A stretch of 64,000 nucleotides of DNA from Cellulomonas sp. SG140 (GTDB lineage: Bacteria; Actinomycetota; Actinomycetes; Actinomycetales; Cellulomonadaceae): contig NZ_JANZLA010000002.1 of the NCBI RefSeq assembly GCF_025770785.1, forward strand, positions 205,688 through 269,687. The letters are read 5' to 3'. Positions 34,891-44,826 of this stretch are shown one piece after another. The notes beneath the pieces are model-generated. The model was given only the letters and a program-made list of their open reading frames with translations. It had not been told where the DNA came from and did not search any database. Position 1 is the stretch's first letter, and every line of letters starts with the position of its first letter. The translations under genes were made by a program, and so were the position numbers.

Positions 34891-36705
34891 TCAGTCGTGC
34901 TGGCGGGTGTCCTCGTACAGCTCGTCGATCTGCGCCGCGAAGTCCTTGAGCACCTGGGCGCGCTTCACCTTCAGCGACGGGGTCAGGTACCCGTTCGCCT
35001 CGGTGAAGTCGGTGGTCAGCACGTGGATCTTGCGGATGGACTCGGCGCGGGACACCGCCTCGTTGGTGCGGGCGACGGCGCGGTCCAGCGCCTCCAGGAC
35101 GGCCGGGTGCACCGCGGCCGTCTCGACGTCCATCGGCGGCAGGCCGTGCATCGCCAGCCAGCCCGGCAGCATCTCGGCGTCGAGCGTCACCAGGGCGCCG
35201 ATGAACGGTCGCTGGTCTCCGACGACGACGACCTGGCTGACCAGCGGGTGGCCGCGCAGCCGGTCCTCGAGGAGGGCGGGCGCGACGTTCTTGCCCCCGG
35301 CGGTGACGATGATCTCCTTCGATCGGCCGGTGATCCGCAGGTAGCCGTCCTCGTCGAGCGAGCCGAGGTCGCCCGTCTTGAACCAGCCGTCCACCAGCAC
35401 CTCGGCGGTCTGCTCGGGCAGGTGCCGGTAGCCACGGAACACGTGCGGCCCGGCGACCCAGATGGCGCCGTCGTCGTCCACCCGCACGCTGGTGCCGGGG
35501 AAGGCCGGTCCCACGGTCCCCACCTTGGTCAGGCCCGGGCGGTTCACCGCCGTCGGGGCGGTCGTCTCCGTCAGGCCGTAGCCCTCCAGGACGCGCACGC
35601 CGATCCCGCGGTAGAAGTGGCCGAGGCGCTCGCCGAGGGGCGCGCCTCCGGACACCGCGAACTCCGCCCGACCGCCGAGCGCGCCGCGCAGCTTGCGGTG
35701 CACCAACCGGTCGGCCAACCGGTGCTGCAGCGTCAGCACCGGGTTGGGGCCCGACGGGGTGTCGAGCGCCCGTGAGTACGTGATGGCGACCTTGGCGGCC
35801 CACCGGAAGATGCGCAGCGGCAGACCGTCGCCGGCCTTCTGCTCCGCGGAGTTGTAGACCTTCTCGAACACGCGCGGGACGGCGAGCACGAACGTCGGTT
35901 GGAACGCTGCGAGGTCCGCGATCAGGTTGCGCGCGTTGGGCGTGTGGCCCATCACCGCGCCGGACGGCACGCAGAGCACCTCGATGAAGCGGGCGAACAC
36001 GTGGGCGAGCGGCAGGAACAGCAGCGTGCGCGAGTACGGCTTGGCGCAGACCTCGCCGAGGCCGGCGACGCCCTCGCGGGTGATCGAGACGAAGTTCCCG
36101 TGGGTGAGCTCGACCCCCTTGGGGCGGCCGGTGGTGCCGGACGTGTAGATGATCGTGGCGAGGGAGGCGCCGTTCGCCAGGGTGCTGCGGGCGGCGATCT
36201 CCTCGTCGGTCACCTGGGTGCCACGCGCGACCAGCGTTCCGATCGCGTCGTCGTCGAGCACCAGCACCTCGATCAGGCCCGGCAGGTCGTCGCGCACCTC
36301 GGCGACGGCGGCGGCGTGGTCGGGCGTCTCGACGATGGCGAGTCGGGCGCCGGAGTCGGACACGATCCAGCGCACCTGCTCCGGGGACGACGTCTCGTAG
36401 ACCGGCACGCCGACGGCACCGGCCGCCCAGCACGCGAAGTCCACGACGGTCCACTCGTAGCGGGTGCGGGACATGATCGCGACGCGGTCGCCGGCCTGGA
36501 TGCCCGAGGCGACCAGTCCCTTGGCGACGGCGTTCACCTGGTCGACGAACTCCCGGACCGTCACCTTGGTCCAGCTGCCGTCCGGACCGCCGGAGCGCTC
36601 GGCGAAGACGCCGTCGGGGTCCCGCGCGAGCCGAGCGGCGAGCATGCCGGGGATGGACAGCGCGGGATCGTCCTCGACGAGGGTGGGGGAGGTGAACTCG
36701 ACCAT
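34891..36705 (-). CDS. long-chain fatty-acid-CoA ligase (FadD15-like)
   Basis: A 604-residue adenylate-forming enzyme that activates fatty acids to acyl-CoA via acyl-AMP. The P-loop-like motif Y-T-S-G-T-T-G-R-P-K-G is near residue 190, the A5 region G-Y-G-L-T-E-T near 355, and the hinge region T-G-D-L-G-S-L-D-E-D-G-Y followed by G-R-S-K-E-I-I. The length and the N-terminal R-D-P-D-G-V-F-A-E-R match the FadD15/long-chain ACSL group. A minus-strand -10 TAGGGT (36741-36736) and GGAG just before the ATG define a leadered gene. Chain-length preference cannot be read. Confidence 0.93.
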   Translation of the reverse strand: MVEFTSPTLVEDDPALSIPGMLAARLARDPDGVFAERSGGPDGSWTKVTVREFVDQVNAVAKGLVASGIQAGDRVAIMSRTRYEWTVVDFACWAAGAVGVPVYETSSPEQVRWIVSDSGARLAIVETPDHAAAVAEVRDDLPGLIEVLVLDDDAIGTLVARGTQVTDEEIAARSTLANGASLATIIYTSGTTGRPKGVELTHGNFVSITREGVAGLGEVCAKPYSRTLLFLPLAHVFARFIEVLCVPSGAVMGHTPNARNLIADLAAFQPTFVLAVPRVFEKVYNSAEQKAGDGLPLRIFRWAAKVAITYSRALDTPSGPNPVLTLQHRLADRLVHRKLRGALGGRAEFAVSGGAPLGERLGHFYRGIGVRVLEGYGLTETTAPTAVNRPGLTKVGTVGPAFPGTSVRVDDDGAIWVAGPHVFRGYRHLPEQTAEVLVDGWFKTGDLGSLDEDGYLRITGRSKEIIVTAGGKNVAPALLEDRLRGHPLVSQVVVVGDQRPFIGALVTLDAEMLPGWLAMHGLPPMDVETAAVHPAVLEALDRAVARTNEAVSRAESIRKIHVLTTDFTEANGYLTPSLKVKRAQVLKDFAAQIDELYEDTRQHD

Positions 36706-36735
36706 GGGTGCTCCAGGTGCGGTGATGTCGGACCG

Positions 36736-36741
36736 ACCCTA
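36736..36741 (-). promoter_or_regulatory. -10 box for the acyl-CoA ligase gene
   Basis: TAGGGT on the minus strand lies about 30 nt before the ATG at 36705, with GGAG in the leader. Confidence 0.4.
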
Positions 36742-36826
36742 GTGGCTGGCAAGCGCGCGCCAGCCCGCCACGAGGGTCGCGGCGGCGCCGGGGCGCGGTG
36801 TCGACGCCGGGTCGGTCCGTCGAGGG

Positions 36827-39481
36827 TCAGGCGCGCTGCTCGGCGACGCCCAGCTCCGCGTCCCGCGCCACCGACGAGCCGTCCTCTCCGCTGACCAGGT
36901 GGAGCGTCCCGGTCACCCGGCCGGCGGCGCGCAGGTCGGTCAGCGCGAGCTCCACCGAGGTGCGCGCCGCGGCCGGGACCGCGAGCGTCACCGCCGTGAT
37001 GGGCGTGCGCATCGACACCTTGGCCTCGGACTTCACCTTGCGGAGGGCCGCGAGGGCCGCACCGGCAGCGGTGACGACGCCGGCGTCCGCGTCACCCGCC
37101 GCGACGCGCAGCGGCTCGGCCGTCGGCCACGCGGCGCGGTGCACCGAACCCTCGCGCCACCAGGACCAGACCTCCTCGGTGGCGAACGGCAGCACCGGGG
37201 CGAACAGGCGCAGCAGCGTGTCCAGTGCGATGCCCAGCGCGGCACGCGCCGAGGCGGCACCCTCCGGGTCGTCCTCCGCGGCGTACGCGCGGTCCTTGAC
37301 CAGCTCGAGGTAGTCGTCGCAGAACGTCCAGAAGAAGGTCTCGGTCACCTCGAGGGCGCGGGTGTGGTCGTAGGCCTCGAGCGCGGCCGTGGCGGTCTCG
37401 ACCACGTCGGCCAGGCCCGCGAGCATCGCCCGGTCGATCGGCTGCGTCACGTGAGCGGGGTCGAGCGAGACGGGCTCGTCGGCCGCACCGAACGAGAGCG
37501 CGAACTTGCTGGCGTTGAGCACCTTGATCGCCAGGCGGCGGCCGATCTTCATCTGGCCGACCTCGAAGGCCGCGTCCGTGCCGAGCTTGGCCGAGGCCGC
37601 CCAGTACCGCACCGCGTCGGAGCCGTGCTCCTCGAGCAGGCCCATGGGCGTGACGACGTTGCCCTTGGACTTGCTCATCTTCTTGCGGTCGGGGTCGAGG
37701 ATCCAGCCGCTGATCGCGGCGTCCGACCACGGCAGCGCGCCGAACTCCAGGTGCGAGCGCACCACCGTGGAGAACAGCCAGGTGCGGATGATGTCCTGAC
37801 CCTGGGGCCGCAGGTCCATCGGGTACACGCGGGAGAACAGGTCGTCGTCGGACAGCCAGCCGCCGACGATCAGCGGGCTGAGCGAGCTGGTCGCCCAGGT
37901 GTCCATCACGTCCGGGTCCGCGGCGAACCCGCCCGGCACGCCGCGCTGGTCCTCGGTGAAGCCCTCGGGGCAGTCGGAGGAGGGGTCGATGGGCAGGGCG
38001 CTCTCGGCCGGCACCAGCGGGTTGCCGTGGTCGGGGTTGCCGTCCTCGTCGAGCCGGTACCACACCGGGAAGGGCACGCCGAAGAAGCGCTGGCGGGACA
38101 CCAGCCAGTCGCCGTTGAGCCCGTTGACCCAGTTCTCGTAGCGCACCCGCATGAACTCGGGGTGGAAGCCGAGCTCCGCACCGCGGGTGAGCAGCGCGGC
38201 GCGCAGGTCCTCGTCCCGGCCACCGTTGCGGATGTACCACTGCCGGCTGGTGACGATCTCGAGGGGCTTGTCGCCCTTCTCGTAGAAGTTCGCCTTGCGC
38301 TGGGTCGCCACCGGCTCGCCGTCCAGCTCGCCCGAGTCGCGCAGGCTCGCGACGACCGTCTCGCGAGCCGAGAACGTCGTCTTCCCCGCCAGCTCCGCGT
38401 ACAGCGCGCGGCCGCCGTCGGAGGTGATCCAGTCAGGCGTCTCACGCTGCAGGCGACCGTCGCGACCGACCACGGACCGGGTCGGCAGGCGCAGCTCGCG
38501 CCACCACTGCACGTCGGTCAGGTCGCCGAAGGTGCAGCACATGGCGATGCCGGCGCCCTTGTCCGGCTCGGCGGCGGGGTGCGCCAGCACCGGCAGCTCC
38601 ACGCCGAACAGCGGGCTGGTCACGGTGCCGCCGAACAGGTGCTGGTAGCGCTCGTCGTCCGGGTGGGCGATCAGCGCCACGCACGCCGGCAGCAGCTCCG
38701 GGCGCGTCGTCTCGATGTGCACGTCGCCGCCGCCGTCGGTGCGGTGGAAGGCGACGCGGTGGTAGGCGCCCGGGTAGTCGCGGGCCTCGAGCTCGGCCTG
38801 CGCCACCGCCGTCTGGAACGTCACGTCCCACAGGCCGGGGGCCTCGGCCTGGTACGCCTCGCCGCGGGCGAGGTTGCGCAGGAACGCCGCCTGCGCGACC
38901 GCGCGGGCCCGCTCGCCGATCGTCTGGTACGTCCGCGACCAGTCGACGGAGAGGCCCAGGCGTCGCCACAGAGTCTCGAACTGCTGCTCGTCCTCCGCCG
39001 ACAGGCGCACGCACAGCTCGATGAAGTTGCGCCGGGACACCGGCACCTGGTCGGCGGGCTTGACCGACTTCCCGTCGGTCCCCTGGTGCGGCGGGACGAA
39101 CCCCTCGACGTAGGGCAGGGACGGGTCGCAGCGGACGCCGTAGTAGTTCTGCACGCGGCGCTCGGTCGGCAGGCCGTTGTCGTCCCAGCCCATCGGGTAG
39201 AACACCTCGGCGCCGCGCATCCGGCGGTAGCGCGCCACCACGTCGGTGTGCGTGTAGGAGAACACGTGGCCCACGTGCAGCGAGCCGGAGACGGTGGGAG
39301 GCGGGGTGTCGATCGAGTACACCTGCTCGCGCGCCGCCGTGCGGTCGAACGCGTACAGGTCCTGCTGCGACCAGGAGGCGTCCCAGCGCTCCTCGACCCC
39401 GTCGAGCGATACCCGGTCCGGTACCTCGCGCACGGCACGGGTTGCCGGGACACGGGGCGACAGGGGGTTCAGCTCGGCCAT
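36827..39481 (-). CDS. valS: valyl-tRNA synthetase, archaeal-like (type 2) form
   Basis: An 884-residue class I synthetase that charges tRNA-Val and edits threonine. HVGH (residues 69-72) and K-M-S-K-S are intact, and the editing domain is present. The segment after the HIGH box reads G-W-D-D-N-G-L-P-T-E (98-107), unlike the G-T-D-H-A-G-I-A-T-Q of ordinary bacterial ValS, and the C-terminal coiled-coil arm common in bacterial ValS is not apparent. These traits fit the archaeal-like subfamily found in some bacteria. ATG 39481 is chosen because GGGAG lies 10 nt upstream; ATG 39490 is too close to it. No T-box leader is evident. Confidence 0.93.
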   Translation of the reverse strand: MAELNPLSPRVPATRAVREVPDRVSLDGVEERWDASWSQQDLYAFDRTAAREQVYSIDTPPPTVSGSLHVGHVFSYTHTDVVARYRRMRGAEVFYPMGWDDNGLPTERRVQNYYGVRCDPSLPYVEGFVPPHQGTDGKSVKPADQVPVSRRNFIELCVRLSAEDEQQFETLWRRLGLSVDWSRTYQTIGERARAVAQAAFLRNLARGEAYQAEAPGLWDVTFQTAVAQAELEARDYPGAYHRVAFHRTDGGGDVHIETTRPELLPACVALIAHPDDERYQHLFGGTVTSPLFGVELPVLAHPAAEPDKGAGIAMCCTFGDLTDVQWWRELRLPTRSVVGRDGRLQRETPDWITSDGGRALYAELAGKTTFSARETVVASLRDSGELDGEPVATQRKANFYEKGDKPLEIVTSRQWYIRNGGRDEDLRAALLTRGAELGFHPEFMRVRYENWVNGLNGDWLVSRQRFFGVPFPVWYRLDEDGNPDHGNPLVPAESALPIDPSSDCPEGFTEDQRGVPGGFAADPDVMDTWATSSLSPLIVGGWLSDDDLFSRVYPMDLRPQGQDIIRTWLFSTVVRSHLEFGALPWSDAAISGWILDPDRKKMSKSKGNVVTPMGLLEEHGSDAVRYWAASAKLGTDAAFEVGQMKIGRRLAIKVLNASKFALSFGAADEPVSLDPAHVTQPIDRAMLAGLADVVETATAALEAYDHTRALEVTETFFWTFCDDYLELVKDRAYAAEDDPEGAASARAALGIALDTLLRLFAPVLPFATEEVWSWWREGSVHRAAWPTAEPLRVAAGDADAGVVTAAGAALAALRKVKSEAKVSMRTPITAVTLAVPAAARTSVELALTDLRAAGRVTGTLHLVSGEDGSSVARDAELGVAEQRA

Positions 39482-39532
39482 GGCCGACATTCTCCCAGAA
39501 GCGCAGGTGGTGCTGCGCACGGCGGGCGGTCC

Positions 39533-40630
39533 TCAGTGCGGCTGGTGGGCGGTGAGCCAGTCGAAGGCGGGTGCGGCCATCTCGCCCCAGACGGACCAGT
39601 TGTGGCCGCCCTTGTTGAGCACCTGCACGTCGACGGAGACGCCGGTCCCGGCGGCCGCCTTGAGCGCCTGCGCGTCCTTCACCGTGGTTCCGTCCTGCGC
39701 GGTGGCCGTCAGCAGGAGGTCCACCGGCGGGTTCGTGCCGTGGGCGGCCAGGGTGCGCAGGTCGGCGGCGGTCCGGTCCGCCGGCCTCGCGGACAGTGCC
39801 GGGGCGTCCGGTGCGTCGCTGCCGGACATGCTGATGGCCGTGCCGAACCGGGTGGGCTCCGTCAGCAGGAGGCGTGCGGCGCAGTAGCCGCCGCTCGACA
39901 GGCCGACGGCCGTCCATCGTGCGGCCGGATCGGCGTCGAACTCCCGCACCATCAGCTCGCGGACGTCCCGCGTGAGCCAGGTGGCCACCTGAGGGCCGCC
40001 GGCGACGTCGGCGCAGTCCCAGTTCTTGCCGCCGACGTTGGTGGTCGCCGCCACGACGATGGTCGGCGGGAGCGTGCCGGCCTGCATGCGGGCCGCCACC
40101 TCGGACGCCAGGTGCAGGCCGATGATCGCGTCGACCGGGTTGCCCGGGTATCCGGCGAGGCCGAGGATCACCCGGTACCGCGGGTGACGAGAGGGGTCCC
40201 AGCCCGGGGGGAGCGCGACGACCACATCTCCCTCGACACCGGACGCCGTGCCGGTCAGGTGCCCGCGGACGAACCCGTCGGCGGACCGGGTGAACCCCTC
40301 CGGGAGCGCCGCCGCGGTCCCCGAGGGTGTGGCGGTGGGTTCCGGTGTGCCGTGCTCGACCGGCGACTGCGCGGCCCCGACGGCGTCAGCGGGGCCGAGG
40401 GCACCCCGCAGGTCGCTCCACGACGTGAAGAACTGGTTGACGTGGTTGATCGCGGTGGCCGCCGTCGCCACCGCGAGCAGCTGGCACAGCAGCAGGAGGC
40501 CGACCCGCTGCAGCGTGCGCAGCGGCCGTGTCCCCCGCACCCGGTTCCACAGCAGGACGGCGGCCGCCATCGCCGCCGCGACCAGCACGGCGAGGGTGAC
40601 GACGACGAAGAGACTGTCCGGCCTGGTCAC
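39533..40630 (-). CDS. membrane-anchored esterase-family alpha/beta hydrolase
   Basis: A 365-residue protein with two N-terminal membrane spans (about residues 6-28 and 43-62), a P/T-rich linker and an extracytoplasmic hydrolase domain similar to the esterase D/antigen-85 superfamily. The nucleophile elbow is G-L-S-S-G-G (about residue 245) and a late histidine lies in K-G-G-H-N-W-S-V-W. It may act on an ester in the cell envelope; the substrate is unknown. The GTG start follows TAGCAT by 6 nt, so the mRNA is probably leaderless. valS starts 51 bp downstream on the same strand. Confidence 0.85.
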   Translation of the reverse strand: MTRPDSLFVVVTLAVLVAAAMAAAVLLWNRVRGTRPLRTLQRVGLLLLCQLLAVATAATAINHVNQFFTSWSDLRGALGPADAVGAAQSPVEHGTPEPTATPSGTAAALPEGFTRSADGFVRGHLTGTASGVEGDVVVALPPGWDPSRHPRYRVILGLAGYPGNPVDAIIGLHLASEVAARMQAGTLPPTIVVAATTNVGGKNWDCADVAGGPQVATWLTRDVRELMVREFDADPAARWTAVGLSSGGYCAARLLLTEPTRFGTAISMSGSDAPDAPALSARPADRTAADLRTLAAHGTNPPVDLLLTATAQDGTTVKDAQALKAAAGTGVSVDVQVLNKGGHNWSVWGEMAAPAFDWLTAHQPH

Positions 40631-40636
40631 GCCGGG

Positions 40637-40642
40637 ATGCTA
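40637..40642 (-). promoter_or_regulatory. -10 box for leaderless esterase gene
   Basis: TAGCAT on the minus strand, 6 nt before the GTG at 40630. Confidence 0.55.
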
Positions 40643-40767
40643 GGGCCGCCACGTGCCCGCGCGGGTCCGTTCGGACTCGTCCTCTCGTAGGCCCCCGGGA
40701 TCTTCACCGGCCGAGCACCTGTGCGTCGCCGTCCGTTCACCAAGGTTCGCCGAGCGCCGGTGCGGCG

Positions 40768-41331
40768 TCAGCCGTCGGCCGGGTCGGCGGCCGCTCGGCG
40801 GGCGCGGTAGGCGGCGACGTGGGCGCGGTTCGCGCAGTTGTTCACGTCGCAGAACCGCCGGGACCGGTTGCGGGACAGGTCGACGAGCACGGCGCTGCAG
40901 TCGGGCGCCTCGCAGAGCGCCATGCGCGCGTACTCGTCGGACCGGATCACGTCCACCACGGCCATGGCGGCCTCGACCATGATCCGGATGGGGAGCGGCG
41001 CGTCCATGTCCGTGGCGTGCAGGTGCCAGTCCCAGCCGTCGTGGCGCACCAGGTACGGCAGCGCGCCGGCCTCGCGCAGCATCTCGTTCACCACCCCGGC
41101 GGCCTCGTCGCGGTCCACGTGCCAGAGCCGGTGCAGGCGTTCGCGCACGGCACGCACCGCCGCGACCTCGTCGTCGTCCCTGTCGTGCCGGCCTGCGTAG
41201 CCGAAGTCGGCGTAGAAGCGGTCGAGGTCCGCCACCGACGTGAGGGTGTCCACGCCGTCGCGGCGCAGGCCCGTGTTGACGAGCCAGGCGGCCGCGGTGA
41301 GCGACACCTCGGTGTCAGGGGCGAACGTCAT
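40768..41331 (-). CDS. CGNR zinc-finger (ABATE-type) regulator
   Basis: A 187-residue protein with an N-terminal stress-associated ABATE-like domain and a C-terminal zinc finger: C-E-A-P-D-C then R-F-C-D-V-N-N-C-A-N-R, where the last four residues are the family's CGNR as C-A-N-R. Such proteins are probable DNA-binding regulators. It is divergent to the EamA exporter gene with an 84-bp shared region, a typical regulator-exporter arrangement. GGAG lies 5-6 nt before the ATG and TATGCT (41372-41367, minus) is a candidate -10. Confidence 0.87.
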   Translation of the reverse strand: MTFAPDTEVSLTAAAWLVNTGLRRDGVDTLTSVADLDRFYADFGYAGRHDRDDDEVAAVRAVRERLHRLWHVDRDEAAGVVNEMLREAGALPYLVRHDGWDWHLHATDMDAPLPIRIMVEAAMAVVDVIRSDEYARMALCEAPDCSAVLVDLSRNRSRRFCDVNNCANRAHVAAYRARRAAADPADG

Positions 41332-41415
41332 TTTGACTCCTGTCGGCGTCTCTGGGTACTGTCACGAGCATAAGTCGCGTTCACCCCTGACATCGGGGCG
41401 TTGGAGGGGGTAGTC

Positions 41416-42435
41416 GTGCGCACAGCGGGATCCCGCGGCGGTGGCGTGGTGGCCGGGCTCGTCGCGGCCGCTGCGTTCGCGACCTCGGGGCCGGTGGCCA
41501 AGCCGTTGCTCGAGGCGGGCTGGACCCCGGGCGGCGCGATCCTGTTCCGCCTCTCGTTCGGCGCGCTGCTCCTGCTCGGCCCCGCGCTGTGGGCGCTGCG
41601 CGGCCGGTACGGCCTGCTGGTGACGGAGCGTCGGACCCTGCTCCTGTTCGGCCTCGTCGGCGTCGCCGGGTCGACGAGCCTGTACTACCTCGCCGTGGAC
41701 CGGCTGCCGATCGCCGTCGCCCTGCTCGTCGAGTACACGGCGCCGCTGCTGCTGCTCGGGTGGGCCTGGGCCCGGACCCGCCGCACGCCCTCTCGGCTCA
41801 CGCTGGTCGGCGCCGCGCTGGCGATGGGCGGGCTGGTGCTGGTGCTCGACCTGACCGGCAGCATCCACCTCGACCCGGTAGGCCTGCTGTTCGCGTTCGC
41901 CGCTGCGGTGGGGAACGCCGCGTACTTCGCGATGACGGCACGCCCGTCGCCGCTGCCGCCCGTGGCGGTGGCCGGCTCGGGGCTGGTGGTCGGCGCCCTG
42001 GTGATCGGGCTGCTGCTGGTGGTCGGCGTGCTCCCGCTCCGCACTCCCGCGGTCCCGGTGCACGTCGCCGGCACCAGCACGTCGTGGCTGGTGCTCGCCC
42101 TGGTGCTCGGAGCGCTCCCCACGGCGTTCGCTTACGGCGTCAGCACGGTCTCGGTGCGCATCCTCGGGGAGCGGACCGCGTCGTTCCTCGCCCTCGCCGA
42201 GGTGCTGTTCGCCGTGGTGCTCGCGTGGGCGCTGCTCGGCGAGGCCCCGGCCGGCGTGCAGCTGGTCGGTGCGGTGCTGGTGGTGGGCGGCGTGGCGCTG
42301 GTCCGCCGTGGTGCGACGGACGAGTCGGCGGCCCTGCTGGTCGAGCCGGCGTCTGCGGACGTCCTGGTGCTGCCCGTGGTGGACGCGTCGCTGCCGGACG
42401 CCGACCTGCGCGAGCCGCAGCCGCTGGCCGTCTGA
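41416..42435 (+). CDS. EamA/DMT-family membrane transporter
   Basis: A 339-residue protein with ten hydrophobic segments arranged as two EamA repeats, ending in a hydrophilic tail of about 40 residues. DMT exporters move amino acids, nucleosides or drugs out of the cell; the substrate is not predictable. GTG 41416 follows GGAGGGGG (41403-41410) by 5 nt. It is probably controlled by the divergent CGNR regulator. Confidence 0.88.
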   Translation: MRTAGSRGGGVVAGLVAAAAFATSGPVAKPLLEAGWTPGGAILFRLSFGALLLLGPALWALRGRYGLLVTERRTLLLFGLVGVAGSTSLYYLAVDRLPIAVALLVEYTAPLLLLGWAWARTRRTPSRLTLVGAALAMGGLVLVLDLTGSIHLDPVGLLFAFAAAVGNAAYFAMTARPSPLPPVAVAGSGLVVGALVIGLLLVVGVLPLRTPAVPVHVAGTSTSWLVLALVLGALPTAFAYGVSTVSVRILGERTASFLALAEVLFAVVLAWALLGEAPAGVQLVGAVLVVGGVALVRRGATDESAALLVEPASADVLVLPVVDASLPDADLREPQPLAV

Positions 42436-42505
42436 GCAGGCGTCCTAGGCTCGTCGTCGTGCGCGCGGGACGACCTGGGCCCCGCGCCGGGCGGACGGAG
42501 ACGAT

Positions 42506-43519
42506 GTGGCAGTGACGGCGAACGGGCTGACGGTCGGCTACGCGGCGAGCCTCGAGCAGTTCCACCCGACCGAGGCGGTCGAGCTGTCGGCCGTCGCCGA
42601 GCAGCACGGGTTCTCCGGGGTGATGGCGGCGGACCACTTCCAGCCATGGGTCCCCGCCCAGGGGCAGTCGGCCTTCGTCTGGAACGTGCTGACGGCCGTC
42701 GGTGAGCGGACGACCGGTGACTTCGGCCCCGGTGTGACGGCGCCGACCTTCCGCTGGCACCCCGCGATGGTCGCCCAGGCATCGGCGACGCTCGCTGCCA
42801 TGTACCCCGGCCGGCACTGGCTCGGGCTGGGATCGGGTGAGGCGCTGAACGAGCACGTGATCGCCGGGTACTGGCCCGAAGCGCCCGAGCGGATCAACCG
42901 GATGTTCGAGGCGATCGAGATCATCCGCAAGCTGTTCACCTCCTCGATCGCGGGGAAGGACACCAAGCACGCCGGGACGTTCTACAAGCTCGAGTCGACG
43001 CGCCTGTGGACCATGCCGGAGGTGCCTCCGGAGATCCTGGTCGCCACCGCGGGCCCGGTCACGGCCAAGCGCGCGGGCCGGCACGCGGACGGCCTGATCA
43101 CCGTCGGTGCGCCCCTGGAGAAGATCGGCGGGCTGTTCACCCGGTTCGCCGAGGGTGCCCGGGAGGCCGGCAAGGACCCGGACGCGATGCCCAAGGTGCT
43201 GCAGCTGCACCTGTCGTGGGCGGCGACGGACGAGGATGCGATGGCCAACGCGATGCACGAGTGGCCCAACGGCGGCATGAAGTTCCCCAAGGGGGACATC
43301 CGCTCGCCGTTCGACTTCGAGCAGATGGCGCGGATGGTCCGGCCCGAGGACTTCGCCGGCCGCATGGTGGTCTCGGCGGACCCGGACGTGCACCGGGCGG
43401 AGATCCAGCGGTACGTCGACCTCGGGTTCGACCGGATCTACCTGCACAACGTCGGGCGCAACCAGCGGGAGTGGCTCGAGGTGTTCGGGCGGGACGTGCT
43501 GCCGGCGCTGAGCCGATGA
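42506..43519 (+). CDS. F420-dependent LLM-class oxidoreductase (FGD/TIGR03557-like)
   Basis: A 337-residue (beta/alpha)8 flavin/F420 enzyme. It resembles F420-dependent glucose-6-phosphate dehydrogenase: [11 protein letters not shown] at the start, A-D-H-F-Q-P-W near residue 45, [11 protein letters not shown] near 110 and [10 protein letters not shown]. Several glucose-phosphate-binding residues cannot be confirmed by eye, so it may be a related F420 reductase. It overlaps cofE by ATGA, coupling F420 use with F420 tail synthesis. The GTG follows GGACGGAG. Confidence 0.85.
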   Translation: MAVTANGLTVGYAASLEQFHPTEAVELSAVAEQHGFSGVMAADHFQPWVPAQGQSAFVWNVLTAVGERTTGDFGPGVTAPTFRWHPAMVAQASATLAAMYPGRHWLGLGSGEALNEHVIAGYWPEAPERINRMFEAIEIIRKLFTSSIAGKDTKHAGTFYKLESTRLWTMPEVPPEILVATAGPVTAKRAGRHADGLITVGAPLEKIGGLFTRFAEGAREAGKDPDAMPKVLQLHLSWAATDEDAMANAMHEWPNGGMKFPKGDIRSPFDFEQMARMVRPEDFAGRMVVSADPDVHRAEIQRYVDLGFDRIYLHNVGRNQREWLEVFGRDVLPALSR

Positions 43520-44340
43520 CGGGTGCCGACCGCGAACCGTCCGAGCTGCGGGTCTGGGCACCGGGCGGCGTCGGCGAGGTGCGCACCGGCGACGACCTGG
43601 TCGCTCTCCTGCTCGACGCGCTCGCGGCCGACGACGACCCGGACCACCGTCCCGCCGACGGCGACGTGCTGGTGCTGACCAGCAAGGTGGTGTCCAAGGC
43701 CGAGGGACGGGTGGTCGCTGCCGAGGACCGCGAGCAGGCGATCACGGACGAGACCGTGCGGGTGGTCGCGACGCGGGAGCACTCCGCCGGTGTGACACGG
43801 ATCGTGGAGAACCGGCTGGGGCTGGTGATGGCCGCCGCCGGGGTGGACGCCTCGAACACCCCCGCAGGCACCGTGCTGCTGCTGCCGCTCGACCCCGATG
43901 CCTCCGCACGGGCCCTTCGGGACGGTGTCGCCGCGCGGTTCGGGGTGACGGTCGGCGTGATCGTGAGCGACACCGCCGGCAGGCCGTGGCGCGACGGTGT
44001 GGTGGACATCGCGATCGGTGTCGCCGGCCTGACACCGCTCGAGGACCTGCGGGGGCGGGCGGACAGCTTCGGGCGACCGCTGACCATGACGGTCACGGCG
44101 GTGGCGGACGAGCTGGCGGCTGCCGCGGAGCTGGTCAAGGGCAAGGCGTCCGGCCGGCCGCTCGCCGTGGTCCGGGGTTTGGGGCGGTGGGTGACCGCGG
44201 AGGACGGCCCAGGCGCGCGGGCGCTGCAGCGGACCGGCCCCGACGACATGTTCCGGCTCGGTACCGCCGAGGCCTACGCGGAGGGCTTCGCAGCGGGCCG
44301 GGCCGCCGGCGGCGCGCCCGAGGCACCCACGCAGGCGTAG
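43516..44340 (+). CDS. cofE: coenzyme F420:L-glutamate ligase
   Basis: A 274-residue enzyme that adds gamma-linked glutamates to F420-0 using GTP. The family signature [12 protein letters not shown] is near residue 55, [12 protein letters not shown] near 85, and [11 protein letters not shown] near 155. It lacks the C-terminal nitroreductase-like domain present in mycobacterial FbiB, so only the ligase step is encoded here. fbiA/fbiC/fbiD homologues are not in the window. The start overlaps the LLM gene stop. Confidence 0.93.
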   Translation: MTGADREPSELRVWAPGGVGEVRTGDDLVALLLDALAADDDPDHRPADGDVLVLTSKVVSKAEGRVVAAEDREQAITDETVRVVATREHSAGVTRIVENRLGLVMAAAGVDASNTPAGTVLLLPLDPDASARALRDGVAARFGVTVGVIVSDTAGRPWRDGVVDIAIGVAGLTPLEDLRGRADSFGRPLTMTVTAVADELAAAAELVKGKASGRPLAVVRGLGRWVTAEDGPGARALQRTGPDDMFRLGTAEAYAEGFAAGRAAGGAPEAPTQA

Positions 44341-44383
44341 ACGGCGCTTCGACCCGCGCCGACGGTCAGGCCCGAGGCCGAAG

Positions 44384-44770
44384 TCAGGCCCCGGTGCCCG
44401 GGGTGCCGGTCGCGAACTGCGCCGACTGCGGCGTGGCGCCCGGCTCGCCGGCGGCGATCGGCTCGACGACGGCGGCGGTGCCGTACGCGCACACCTCGCT
44501 GAACTGCCCGATCGAGTCGGTGTCGAACCGCATCGCCAGGATCGCGTTGGCGCCGCGCTGCTCCGCCTCGGTCACCATCCGACGCATCACCTCGTGCCGG
44601 CTCTCGTACATGATCTTGGTGTACTCGGGGATCTCACCGCCGCCGATGGCGCGGAAGCCGGCGGTGAAGCTCGCGCCGATGTTGGTGGAGCGGACGGTCA
44701 GGCCCATCACCTCGCCGAGGACGGCGAGCACGCGGTAGCCGGGGAGGTCGTTGGAGGTGACGACGATCAT
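44384..44770 (-). CDS. YbjQ-family (DUF74) small protein
   Basis: A 128-residue protein of the YbjQ/UPF0145 family: the core has V-V-T-S-N-D-L-P-G-Y near the start, R-S-T-N-I-G and G-A-N-A-I-L-A-M-R-F-D. These form pentamers; a metal-binding role has been proposed but not established. The final 20 residues are disordered. CAGGAT lies 7 nt before the ATG, so a leaderless mRNA is possible. It converges with cofE. Confidence 0.88.
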   Translation of the reverse strand: MIVVTSNDLPGYRVLAVLGEVMGLTVRSTNIGASFTAGFRAIGGGEIPEYTKIMYESRHEVMRRMVTEAEQRGANAILAMRFDTDSIGQFSEVCAYGTAAVVEPIAAGEPGATPQSAQFATGTPGTGA

Positions 44771-44826
44771 GACGGCGATCCTGCCAGCGACCTCCGTCTC
44801 GTGGGGAGGGTGCGCTCGGCTGCTGC

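Noticed and set aside
36899..40690. 1263-codon plus-strand open frame
   Set aside because: It is antisense to valS and the esterase gene and has no recognisable domain.
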